From Apus apus (Eukaryota > Chordata > Aves > Apodiformes > Apodidae): a stretch of DNA of 64,000 nucleotides. A program made the position numbers and the translations under genes. The stretch lies in assembly GCF_020740795.1 (NCBI RefSeq), contig NC_067301.1, forward strand, positions 2,604,001 to 2,668,000. Direction: 5' to 3'. Under the pieces are notes generated by a model. That model had not been told where the DNA came from. It searched no databases and saw only the letters and a program-made list of their open reading frames with translations. Numbering within the stretch: the stretch's first letter is position 1; every line of letters starts with the position of its first letter. Of the stretch, positions 48,201 through 58,397 are shown one piece after another.

Positions 48201-51200
48201 CAGGCTCACTGCCTGATCCTCTGGTGTTCCATGGAGGGATGAGCCCCAGTATCTGGGAACGTGTCCCCCAGATGCCAGGTTAGAACCCCTGTTTGTCTGC
48301 TCCTTCTCAGAGGGGCAGGAATCTCTCTGTTACCTCCACCAATGAACCTGCCAGTTTGTAAAACCTCTCTGGAGAGCAAGGGATGACTGGTTTGCTGTTC
48401 CCCCTCTCTGAACAAGCCCCATACAGCCACTCTGACAGTACCTGCAGGGTGTAGGAGTTGTTGTAGAGGAGTTTGACATTCACATCATCACCATTAGTTG
48501 TGCATCTCCCATAACTGCCACCCAGGCGATTCACCTCGTCCTGTGGGCACAGAGAGGAGGCCTGAGTGATGAGGAGCTTTGGTGGGACCATCATCACCAT
48601 CCAAACCCAGCTGGAAGGAGCAGCATGTAAAGGACAGGAAGGGCAGCAATGTAGGGGAGCAGCCAGGCTCTGCCTTGCTAATAAAACACACAGAGTAACA
48701 GCAAAGGTGCAGGGGGGCAGTCACTGGGCTTCAGCTGACAAGCAGAAACTCCTCAAAATAACTAAATCCCTCCAGGTTGATGGTTCTCAGCCCAATGTGC
48801 AGCCCCCTGTGCAGAGCTGGAATGAGATGTAGGAGCTGTAAGAGCCTCAGTGTCAACCAAACCAGGCCCCATTGTTATGAAGACCAAAAGGCCACTTGCA
48901 CCTTTGGAATCATTTTGTTTTACCCACGAGAACCTGAGCACAGGGAGGAGAGAAAAGGATCTTGAATCAATGTAGAGGCACAGGCAGGAGAGGAAGAGGA
49001 GCCCTGCAGGTGTGAGTCAGGCAGTGCTCAGCTCCTCACAACTTTCTGCAAGCAGAAGGAGAAGGAGCAAAGGCTCCTGAGCACGTGGCCAACCTGCTGA
49101 ATGCCTATGGTGGTTGCAATGCCTGGTCTGATGTCAAAGCCTTCATGCTCCAGGAATGGGGTCTGGTTGTGGTTGTGTATCATCACTTTCACCCCTGCTA
49201 CTGTGGACAGGAGTGGGATGTGATCCTTCTGCTCTGCTCTCAGGATAAGGGAAAGGCCTGGAAACCAAAGGAGAGGGAAGCATGTCAGCACTTATTTTGG
49301 GCCAAAAGAGGAACACCACCACATCCTGAATTCTCTGCACTGATCAGGTTGCTGGCTGAGCTCACAGGAGAGCCACTCTTTTTCCTTAGAGGTGAGTGGC
49401 CAGGTAGCAACTGCACCAGCCTATTCCAAACCTGTGATAACATTCTGCTAGAGAGCTCAGAAGCTCTAAATGAAGATGTGGCTGTTGCAGACCTGTGGCT
49501 GGGGGAGCAAGGAAACACAGTCTGTCATTTGTACCACCAGGCTAGAAGAGAGGGCTGCATGTCAGGGAACCATGTGTAGAAAACATGTTATTTCATCCAC
49601 AGCCAGATTTAGCCCCTCTTCCCACCCCTGCCAGACAACATACCATAAGGGATCCCTGGCTTTGTGGCTGTCCAGAAAGGGTCTGTCCCCTTGCTGTTAA
49701 AGGTATAGCAGCTTCCAAAGACTGGGTGGTGAAAGTGGACATAGTCACTGAAAGCAAGAGAGATTTTGACAGGTTTTAATGATGAGTGAAACACCCGTTC
49801 TCTGCCCTCATCAGGAGAACCAGATTCTCTCTCTGTTTTCTTAAAAATTGTACCACTTATGATCATGCTGAACTTCCCAGTCAGCCTCCACATCCCACCA
49901 GTTTCTAGGGAGCTCTTAAGAGCTGGATGAACACAGGAGTTGTCCTGAAATCACAAGGAATGTCTCCAGAAATAACACACCTGGGTCTGCAGGGCTCCCC
50001 ATCATACTGACAGGAGTAGACCATGTCTTCTATTTGCTCCTCATGATCAGAAATGTTGATTATAACTGGTAGCTGGGACATGATGTTCATGTAGTGAAAC
50101 CTGTACCATTCCAGAATTGCACCCATCCCAGATGAGTAGGTCTTGTAGAAGCAATTCCCACCCGTGGCATTGCACTGGAAGGAAAGAGAGGGAACCATAG
50201 AGCAAGGCAGGACATGCCAGCTGAAGGGCAAGAGAGACCAGGGGTGATGGCAGAACTGGATACAGGGACCAGGGGAACCTCTGTTTTGGCAGGAAGTGAA
50301 GTCTCTGACCATTGTAGTTATCACAGAATGGCCAGGGTTGGAAGGAAACCTCTGGAGGTCACCTTGCTGTGTGCTAAGCACCTTCTCTCCTTGGAGCTGA
50401 GTGAGGTGTGTTGCTTCATCTCAGGGGAATGAGTGTGGGGAGAAGAGGCAGGAGAGAGGAGAGAAGCAAACTCAGGTACCCTGGGAAAAGAAAGGATGGG
50501 GCTGGTGGGAAATCTCTGCAACCCATGAATCATGAACCAAGGCCTGAGATACTTTCTCTGTTCTTACTCAGGCATGAGGTGAACACCCACAGTTGCTGGT
50601 GAAAGTGTGAAGGACTTCAGGAGAGGGCAGGATGATAATAATCAGGCCAAAATTGCTGGCCTTTAAGCCACCTCAATGTCTCACAGCTTCTGCTCTTGGG
50701 TCTACACTAATCCTGGTTTTCATAGGAAGAATCTGAAGCATTTGCTTTCTTCTCCAAGGTCAGAGATACACATTTATTATACTAATCCTCTTGATTTTGA
50801 ACATCTTTCACATCACCTGCAGCATTTCCAGTGCCCCCAGAGCCACAGCATTTAGGCACTGAGGGAGTCCTCCCCTCTTGTTCCTCTGTTGTTTCTAGGT
50901 TCACCTGCTAAGCTGAGATGTTTTGTATATTTTTAGAAAGGGGTACAGTGATTCCCACAGCCTGCTGCCACCCTTCCCTGCTGAACTTGTCACTGTCACA
51001 GGTGGGTGGGCTGTGGGAGATCATTGATGTTGCTGTTCTTTCACTTCACAAGAATCCTGGCAACCAGCATCAACTGTTAGAGGCAAGGATGGACCCCTCA
51101 AACACCCTCCAGCTGCCATGCACTGCTGTGCCTTAACAACCCTGAGCAGCCTCACCTGGTGTCTCCACCCACACCCCTCAGCCACAGGCCCAGGAGCTCA

Positions 51201-52886
51201 TTTAAGCCTCAGCCCAGGGTCCCCAGCTCTTGGGACTGTGCTGGAGGGCTGCTCCTGTTTTTCTGTTTCCTTGGGGACCCTGCTGACCTGCCTCATTGCT
51301 GTGAACTTGCCTGGTGAGTTGGACTCTTGGTTGAACCTGGCCCAGGACCTCTGAGCTCCTCCTGCTCAGGTACTGTGGGGTGTGTCCCTGTCCTGCTTGT
51401 AGGATCCCCCTTATTCCCTGCCCCTTAGGGAGCAGCAGCCCTCACTGCTTGTGCCTGTAGCCAGGTTAACATCTCAGAGAGGACAAGGTGCTTACCAGCC
51501 TGAAGCCCACACTGGAAGGCTTCTTCCCTGGCATGTCTTTGTGGTCAGGCATTCTCAAGAGTGAGAAGTTTTGGCTCAGCTTGAAGGTGGATCTGCTGAG
51601 GTTCCCCATGCTTGTCAAGTCTTTGACATGGACATTTTTCAAGTTGGTGTGGAACAAGCTGGCAGATGTGTTGATGCCATACAGGAAAGCAATGGACTCC
51701 TCTGCCATGCGGTCCAGCTGAACCAAATGCTCACTCACCAGCTCAAATCTGCAGGGAACAGAAAAGTTTGCTGTTTGGGAGCAGCTATGTTTCTGCAGGA
51801 CAAAAAGTACTTTTGTTTTCTGTACCCTCCTGGTCTTTGCAGACCTTGATGTCTGTGTAAGAAGAGCCAGCAGTGGTGGTGCTCTGCCTGGCACACCTCA
51901 CTTCCATAGATGAGTTTACTAGCAGCTCCAGTAGCTGAATTTCCAGTTGCTGGATCCTCCAGTGAAAACCTCAGAACTTGTAGCCATGCAGCATCAGCTG
52001 CCCAAGCTGGCCCTCCTGTCAGCCAATTAGTTAATTATTCTGAGGAAATGACATAATTCCTTCACTATGTAATCTGAAACTTCTTGATAACTTGCTCCTT
52101 CTGTGTGAGCCCTGTTAGACCAGCAGAGCCACACAGGCTTCCACAGAGGTGATAGTGTTTCCTTGGAGCCATTCTGCTGCATGAAAAGCCAAGCAGGATC
52201 AGCTCTGGGATGCACCACCCTGGAGATGGGTGGTTTAGTTAGGGATGACTGCACACAGCAGCTGGGTTTTTCTTTGGGAAAGGCTATTTTTATCAGAGCA
52301 CAAAACCAGTTACCAGCTGGAAGCAAGACAGGAGGTAGAGTTCCCTCTCCCCTGACTCAGTGCATGAAGCAAACTGGTACATGCTGCTGCACAATTCCCA
52401 ACAAGATCTTATCTGAAAACAAGTTTGGAAGTGACAATAGTGCCTTCCCACCTCTGTGACTGGCCTCCCTCTACCTTCAGCCTCCTCCAGGCTGCAGCCA
52501 TGAGGTTGCTGAGCCTTCCTGAGCCCTGGTGACTGCACTGACAGCCCAGGGGACAGCACAGGTTACCTGTATGGGTCCAGGTTGCAGATGGTGATGGCTG
52601 GAAACATCTTGGGCTCTGAATGCATTGACATGGTGAGGACAACAGGGTAGGCCCAGTACTGGCTGAACATCAGTGCAAACTGCCAGTACAACATGCCAAA
52701 GCTGGCCAGTAAAAGCAGTGTCCAGAAAGCTGTTTTCATCCTGTTGCTGTCTGAGCACACCAGGCGGATGGTGCCATGGATGGTGGTGTTCTTGCAGAAG
52801 AACTCAAACATATCCTTGAAGGAGTCATAAAACTCAATCAAGCCTTCTTTCTTCTCTTCTTCTTCTCTTGCCACTTCCTGTTCCAT
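44847..52886 (-). CDS. SCNN1D: SCNN1D, epithelial sodium channel subunit delta
   Basis: This is a degenerin/ENaC family subunit forming amiloride-sensitive sodium channels in the plasma membrane. Twelve exons join in phase to encode 629 residues, close to the human delta length (638). Features: cytosolic N-terminus with the gating His-Gly pair (H37-G38 in [10 protein letters not shown]), TM1 about 53-74, a large Cys-rich extracellular loop with several Asn-X-Ser/Thr sites (CNATGG, NISDHE, HNQTPF), the pre-TM2 and selectivity region [17 protein letters not shown] (516-532), TM2, and a C-terminal tail of about 75 residues with no PPxY motif. Delta is chosen over alpha, beta and gamma by segments such as [19 protein letters not shown] and by adjacency to ACAP3. 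The ATG at 52886 is preceded by an in-frame TAG two codons upstream. The gene is convergent with ACAP3. Confidence 0.95.
45309..45319. repeat. C11 homopolymer
   Basis: A run of 11 C in an SCNN1D intron. Confidence 0.9.
45471..45546 (-). CDS. SCNN1D: SCNN1D coding exon 11
   Basis: Acceptor cacggcag, donor gtaggt. The 76 bases encode [20 protein letters not shown] then SPLLS, the conserved AKVxIxxQxLNYxSV strand before TM2. Confidence 0.95.
45860..45915 (-). CDS. SCNN1D: SCNN1D coding exon 10
   Basis: Acceptor ctgctgcag, donor gtcagt. The 56 bases encode [18 protein letters not shown] with a split Arg codon. Confidence 0.9.
46405..46490 (-). repeat. MIR-like SINE fragment
   Basis: gaggtgaattgctcaaggtc and gattagagctggaactgaa follow the MIR/CORE-SINE pattern (tgcccaaggtcacacag...agctgggattcgaa) in reverse orientation. 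It is heavily diverged. Confidence 0.5.
46672..46729 (-). CDS. SCNN1D: SCNN1D coding exon 9
   Basis: Acceptor tctcaccag, donor gtagag. The 58 bases encode [19 protein letters not shown]. This short exon is needed to keep the phase between exons 8 and 10 and matches the delta subunit segment RESxxKxSxGTxxWPSAKS. Confidence 0.92.
47295..47373 (-). CDS. SCNN1D: SCNN1D coding exon 8
   Basis: Acceptor cttccatcag, donor gtaggt. The 79 bases encode [20 protein letters not shown] then CPKPC with a split Arg. Confidence 0.94.
47456..47505 (-). repeat. Short CR1 3' fragment
   Basis: catagaatgccaggttggaa and gggacctcaagg are the reverse-complemented CR1 end, in an SCNN1D intron. Confidence 0.7.
47734..47851 (-). 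CDS. SCNN1D: SCNN1D coding exon 7
   Basis: Acceptor ttcccccag, donor gtaagg. The 118 bases encode [20 protein letters not shown] then [19 protein letters not shown]. The CxCGYYxxPLPxGAEYC block is typical of ENaC. Confidence 0.96.
48442..48540 (-). CDS. SCNN1D: SCNN1D coding exon 6
   Basis: Acceptor tgcccacag, donor gtactg. The 33 codons encode [20 protein letters not shown] then [13 protein letters not shown]. Confidence 0.95.
49094..49257 (-). CDS. SCNN1D: SCNN1D coding exon 5
   Basis: Acceptor ggtttccag, donor gttggc. The 164 bases encode [20 protein letters not shown] then [20 protein letters not shown] and [13 protein letters not shown]. Confidence 0.95.
49644..49747 (-). CDS. SCNN1D: SCNN1D coding exon 4
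   Basis: Acceptor tgctttcag, donor gtatgt. The 104 bases encode [20 protein letters not shown] then [10 protein letters not shown]. FHHPxxGxCYTF is an ENaC signature. Confidence 0.95.
49981..50174 (-). CDS. SCNN1D: SCNN1D coding exon 3
   Basis: Acceptor cttccag, donor gtgtgt. The 194 bases encode [20 protein letters not shown] then [10 protein letters not shown] and [13 protein letters not shown] with a split Ser codon. The Cys pattern is that of the ENaC extracellular domain. Confidence 0.94.
50320..50365 (-). repeat. Short CR1 3' fragment
   Basis: tatcacagaatggccagggt and tggaaggaaacctctgga resemble the reverse-complemented CR1 end; it lies within an SCNN1D intron. Confidence 0.65.
51135..51430 (+). 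repeat. LTR-like interspersed repeat, copy B
   Basis: Colinear with 6470-6830: CCTGAGCAGCCTCACCTGG, then CATTTAAGCC, then GGACTCTTGGTTGAACCTGG. It sits in the SCNN1D intron between exons 2 and 3, antisense to the gene. Boundaries are approximate and the family is unknown. Confidence 0.45.
51496..51748 (-). CDS. SCNN1D: SCNN1D coding exon 2: finger domain
   Basis: Acceptor ccctgcag, donor gtaagc. The 253 bases encode [20 protein letters not shown] through the finger loop to [10 protein letters not shown], with NTS, NLS and NFS sequons. Confidence 0.93.
52567..52886 (-). CDS. SCNN1D: SCNN1D coding exon 1: N-terminus and TM1
   Basis: It starts at ATG (52886-52884) and ends at donor gtaacc. It encodes an acidic N-terminus ([15 protein letters not shown]), the HG gating motif, TM1 ([20 protein letters not shown]) and the palm start to CNLDPY with a split Arg. 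An acceptor-like ttgaacag ends at 52902, so a non-coding 5' exon upstream is possible. Confidence 0.93.
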
Positions 52887-55800
52887 CCTCTAAGCCTGTT
52901 TCTGTTCAATAGAAATAATAGAAACATTCTTATTAGCAAGACCATGGCTGATCTGTGGACTCTCTCGTGTTGGGTGTTGGGGGGTTTGTTATTAGCAAAA
53001 GCTGAAAATAACTGTGCTCTGACACTCATCTCTCCTCCTGGACACCAGGAAGGAGCAAAGAGGTCAAATGTTGTGTATGCTGCTGCCAAGGTGAGGATTC
53101 TATCACCCTGTGACTTCTCTGTTAGGCTGCAAAGTTCAAGTGAGTAATTAGGTGGTGAGAAGTCTGCAGCCAAAGGGGTGTGTGGTTTTCTTCTTTCTAA
53201 GAACACTCAGGACCAACATTCAGCTCTGGAACATTGTGTAACTGTGCATGAATAAAGGTCTGTCACTAATTCAGTGGGTATATTGCTGGTGAAACACACT
53301 GGCCTGGAACAAGATTGTCTCCAAATCAGCACTGTGGTTTCGTCCTTGTGTCAAGGAATCAGGATAAATCCAAATTCCAAGTGAATGAAGGGGGCAAAGC
53401 AGGATCTGGCTTTAATTTTTGCTGCATGCTCTCTCATTCTGCAGAATGGAGGCAAACAGGATTTATTTCTGCCCTTCCTGAAACAGTGACTTCCAAGATG
53501 AAACAGAGCAGGTATTTCATAGGTCAGATAAGCAGAATCAGTTGTTTAGGAAAGGGAGTGGAAGAAAGCACCACCTAAAATGAAACCACAGAGGGGATTA
53601 ACCAGATTAGGATGGGGATAAAGCACTGCAGATCCTACTGAAAATAAAATGTGCTTGGGTTGCTTCTGAAGACAACAGAAATGTTCAGGACTGCTAGTAA
53701 CAGAAATGTTCATGTCTCTTAAATGAAGAGGTTCTTCCAGGAATCTAAAGATCATCTTTGTATTTTACAGAATGCAAGGGAAGCACAGAACCTGAAGACA
53801 ACCCAAGCAGAGTGGCAAAAAGTGGAAATCAGAATCCAGGTCTCCTTTGTCACCGTAAGTAAAACATCTGCTATGCTCCTCTAGATCCTTTCAGACTTGA
53901 TGCTGATGAAAGTGTGAACATGATTTACACCCATATATTTTAGCCAGCACAGACTGAGGACCTCTGCCTAGGTTTTAGTGCTGGCTGGGGACACTGGGCT
54001 AATCCTGACACACTTCCCCTGACTGAACATGACCTCAAATCCGGTACCAGGTGAGTTTCCAACATTACAGCACCCTGTGAATCACTGCACCCATTATGCC
54101 ATTAGGAGAAGTTTACTGAGTTTACATCACTTTGGCCTAACCTTAACTCCAAATAAAAATCTTACCAACACAGGCACAGAGCTGGAGGACAAGGAGCAGA
54201 CAAGCAAGGACAGAATTGTTGCAGGTGGGCTGTGTGGTCATGGGGTAGCTCAGGGCCTTTGAGTTATGGGTCTGGAAGTGTTTGGTGGTGGCTCCTTTGG
54301 AGGTGACCACCAGGGCCTGGCCTGCCATGCCTTCTTCCTCAGGAAGACCCTTCTGTTTTAAAACATGGCTTTGCCTCCAAGGCCTTTGGAGCAGGACTCT
54401 GCCCATGAAATGAAACATTCAGGAGCTACAACCTGCCAAGACAGTCTCTGCAGTGCCCCTGGTCATGGCAGAAAGATGAGGAAAAATCCCTCCAGAGTGA
54501 ACACCAACATCACCAGAGCAGCTTTAAAATAGCCCACAAAAGTGTATGATCTGACAAGGAAACCCTGTTTACCACAAGTTATGTCCCTAAAGACCACAGC
54601 ACATAAAACCTGGATCTTATAACAATAATACAAAATTAACCCAAAGGCAGCTGTGTCCCTTTTAGACTTTTCTAATGAAACATTAGAAATTATTTTTTTC
54701 AAGCTTCTTAGATACACTTGGCATTGAACAGGAAGCCTGAGCAAAATTAAATCTTAAAAGAAAAAGGGGGGGCTAGGAAGAATTGAAAGACAATATGTGG
54801 TTTAAGGAAATGAAGGGGGGCATGAGCAATTCCACTTTTGCTACAAGAAAACACTGTTTTTTTCAGGGTTGTGCATAGATAGTTGAACTGTTCATCCCCC
54901 AGAGCCACAGTGCTCTGACCCACTGGTTACAGGTTTTACCAGCAATCCCTACAGCTGACTCCTTTTTCCAGTCAAAAAGGACTATCTGTGGCCAAGCCCA
55001 GAAATAAATCCATGGTAGTCTGGCTACCCCCTGGTGTTACACATCTTCCAGATTATGATGATAAATCCTATGCTCAGCCTAGATCTTGTTCAATCCTTTC
55101 TTATTTTATTTAGCTCAGAATGAATTAAAGGAAGCCTGCAGTCTACATTAAGAAATATTTTGAATGAGTCTTTAAATGTTGATGGTATTATAGAAATGAG
55201 GGTTCTGTGAAACTCAAACACTAAAAATTTAATTTCTTACTATTATACTAATCTTGCTCTAATGAGAAAAAGCAGAACAATAGGGAATAGTTACCAAAAG
55301 TGAAAGCTAAATGAAATCTATCAAACATACTTTTTCTATGTATAATTTTGAATCTAAGAAACACCTGTAAACATTCCAACCATGGCTTTCAGAGGCAGTA
55401 GAGAGTTTTCAGACATTCTAACTTGGCTATGAAGGCTGTGGCTAGTTAGTTCATACCATTTGAATCTGTCTTCTTAAAATAACCAGAATGAAAAAGCCTG
55501 TGATAACACAAAACTAACAGAGGGAATCTTTCAAAACACACATGTGCAGGCAACAGAACATCCTCTCTCCACAGGGTTCCCAGATCAGCCCACCACCAAT
55601 TTATTTAACACAGGAATTGCAGTCAGGGACTTCAAGCATGTAACAGTGACCTGTTGGCTGTCCTGTCTGTGGTCAGTGCCTGGGGAGAGGCTGCAGGTTA
55701 TGAGAAGCCAGTGGAGGTTCTCCAGCAGTGACAAACAAGTCCATGTGTGAGCACAGCAACTCAGTGCTCACCACACAGGATCATGGAAGGGATGAGTGCC

Positions 55801-57575
55801 ATCAAGTCAATAATCTAACCAGGGGTATAAGCATCTATATCTACATACCAAACACACATCAAGGAATATACAATAAGACAACTCAAGCCCAAATTGCAAA
55901 CCACCCCCTTGTACCTTGGCAGGAGCTCTGAGTGTTTAGAGCAGCTGCTGAACTTGCTCTTATCCTGAACAGGAGCTGAGTCTTGGTCCAAAGCTTCTCG
56001 GTTTCCTTTCCTAACTGCAGCCACCTTGGGACCTGTCCTGCCTATATGGATCCCATCGATGACATCAAAAGAGGCAGGACTTAGGAAGCAAAGCATGATC
56101 CAGGGAATAATAGGAAGTGAATGAACTGGCTGAACAAGTTAACATGAAGGTTACGCTTGACTTAGAGTTGGTTTGAGTGGTGGTTGGGTGATCTTTTTTT
56201 TCCCCCTATGGCTAGAACAGCTTTTTAGCCATAATCTCTACAAACACCTAGGGAGGTAACCATGGCTCCTATAAGATTATTTCCACCCTGGACTTCCCCA
56301 TCAAGGAACTTGCTCTCTGCCTTCTTCTCCTGGTTTCCGGAGGAAATTCCCAGTAATTGAGGCCATCAAGGTTTCCAGAGGTGTGCTTGAGGAATGACAT
56401 ACCTCTGTGTGATCTGAAATGATCAGCTACTCAGTCCAAGGCACACGTGGCACTGGATTTCTTCCTCCTTCTCCAAGACTTATTTCTCATCTGCAGTAGG
56501 ATATCCCATGCCCAAGGAGAACTTAACTCTTCACATGTTGAGACTGGAGTAGACTACATCAGCCTCCATGCTTACAAAAGCAGAACACTCTGGTTTTGTG
56601 ATCTTTCTTAGCTAAGAGTGACAAAAGTCTGCAGAAGTGATGCAGAAGGAGATTCAGAACTCCAGGACTGCTCAAACACAAGCACCTTGGATTGCCTGCA
56701 TAATTAGTACTGTCATTTGCCCAGTGGGAAAGCAGCTCTGCCAGGGTTTTGCAAGAAGCTTGTTATATGAAGATACTAACACTCTGGATATGGATGATGT
56801 TTGGTGCTCCAAAATCAGCCCAGCAGAGCTCCTGCCTTTTAAAATTGGCTGGAACTGGATTTTCTCTTATGTTGGATGTACTGTCATCTGCAAAGGCAAT
56901 TGACATTTCTTGTGAAATTGAATTCAAAGAGAAGGGAGAAAGCAAAAAGATCAAGGAAAACCTCCCCTTCTGATTTTGTCTGATTTCAATCTTGCTTTGT
57001 TTTTAACAAGTGCTTTGGGCTTTGGATTTTGTGTTAGAAAACCAAAAGATGTAGAAAGTTCATTTCAGTTTTTAAAGCAATCATTCTAAAAGGTGAAAAT
57101 CCCATTGAACAGCTGATACTAATGTGTTTTGCCCCTATTTGTCTTGGCTATTATAAGGAAATGCCACAAATATTTGGAAAATATTTTAATTTTTTTAAAA
57201 AAAGCTAGAATTTTGGAGTGTAGAAAATAAAGTCCTGATTAAAACCATTCCAACTGGCTCTTGAATGAACAGCTACAGCAGAGCCACTTGTCACTGATGA
57301 GTGAAGAGGTAAGTAGGAAATTCCCATTAAAAAAAAACCAGAACACTGAAAATTTAATCCTGTCACGTCCATTATTTGTCCCCCACCCTTCTCTCTCTCT
57401 TAATTTTTATATTGTGCAATAGAAAATGGCAACAATAAATCCTTGACAATGAAATCATTGCACAATGAACACAGACAAGACAAATTCTGTTGCTTCATTA
57501 TGGCTGCAGAGTAGAGATTCTCTGGCAACACCTCAGAACATTACCTCCTGAGCCAGCCATGAATTTTTCCTGCAG

Positions 57576-57708
57576 GAAATGGAGAAGAACTGGATATGCA
57601 GACAATGCTGTCCCTCAAGCAAGATACCATTTGTGTTTGCACTTGCTCAACTCTCACCCTGTATCAACTGGGAGGAGAGGGGAGGACAACTCTCTCACTG
57701 CTGAAGAG
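57576..57708 (+). other. Speculative unannotated exon with strong splice signals
   Basis: A good acceptor (aatttttcctgcag) and a consensus donor (GAAGAG followed by gtaagt) bound 133 bases. One frame is open across it in phase 0, without any recognised motif. It might belong to a non-coding RNA or a 5' exon of the next gene to the right. Confidence 0.2.
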
Positions 57709-58216
57709 GTAAGTTGGTGTTTCTTTCAAAATGCAGAAGCAGATTATGGAGATAACATTAATGAGAAAGTCGTTTAGGGTTGCAAAAAGGCTGTGCTATG
57801 ATTATTTTCAGTGGGGCAGAGAATGTTTCTTGGTGCTTGTAGGGGAGGGCAGGAGTAAGTGGATTGCATGCCTGCACAACAGCACAAATGGCAGTTTTCA
57901 AATCTCTATCCCTGAACTGGAGTTTGTTCCCCACTTGGGCTTAATGGAATCACATCCCATTTAGCTGACAAGAGAGTACAGGTAAACAACATCAAAGGAA
58001 TATTTAAAAGCTTTGCAGCTTTCACATTGCTGCCACATACCAAGGAACTGTCCAAGCTCTTGGCCCCTGGCTCTGCTCAGCTGTGGTTATTGCACCCCCT
58101 CAGCATGGATGGTAACAGTTCTCACCCCCTTGACAGGCTGCTGAACCACAATGAAAACCATGGCAGTACTGACCTGCCTTTCAGGAGGTGCCTCAGTATC
58201 AGCACCAGCTCAGAGT

Positions 58217-58397
58217 AGAATCATAGAATCACAGCCTGGTTTGGGCTGGAAGGGACCTTAAAGACCATCTAATTCCAACCCCCTGCATGGGCAGGGACAC
58301 CTCCCACCAGCCCAGGTTGTTCCAAGCCCCATCCAACCTGCCCTTCAACACTGCCAGGGATGGGGCAGCCACAGCTTCCCTGGGCAACCTGCTGCAG
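58217..58397 (-). repeat. CR1 LINE 3' fragment
   Basis: agaatcatagaatcacagcc, gggaccttaaagaccatcta and cagggacacctcccaccagc are the reverse-complemented CR1 tail, truncated after tgggcaacctgctgcag. Confidence 0.92.
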
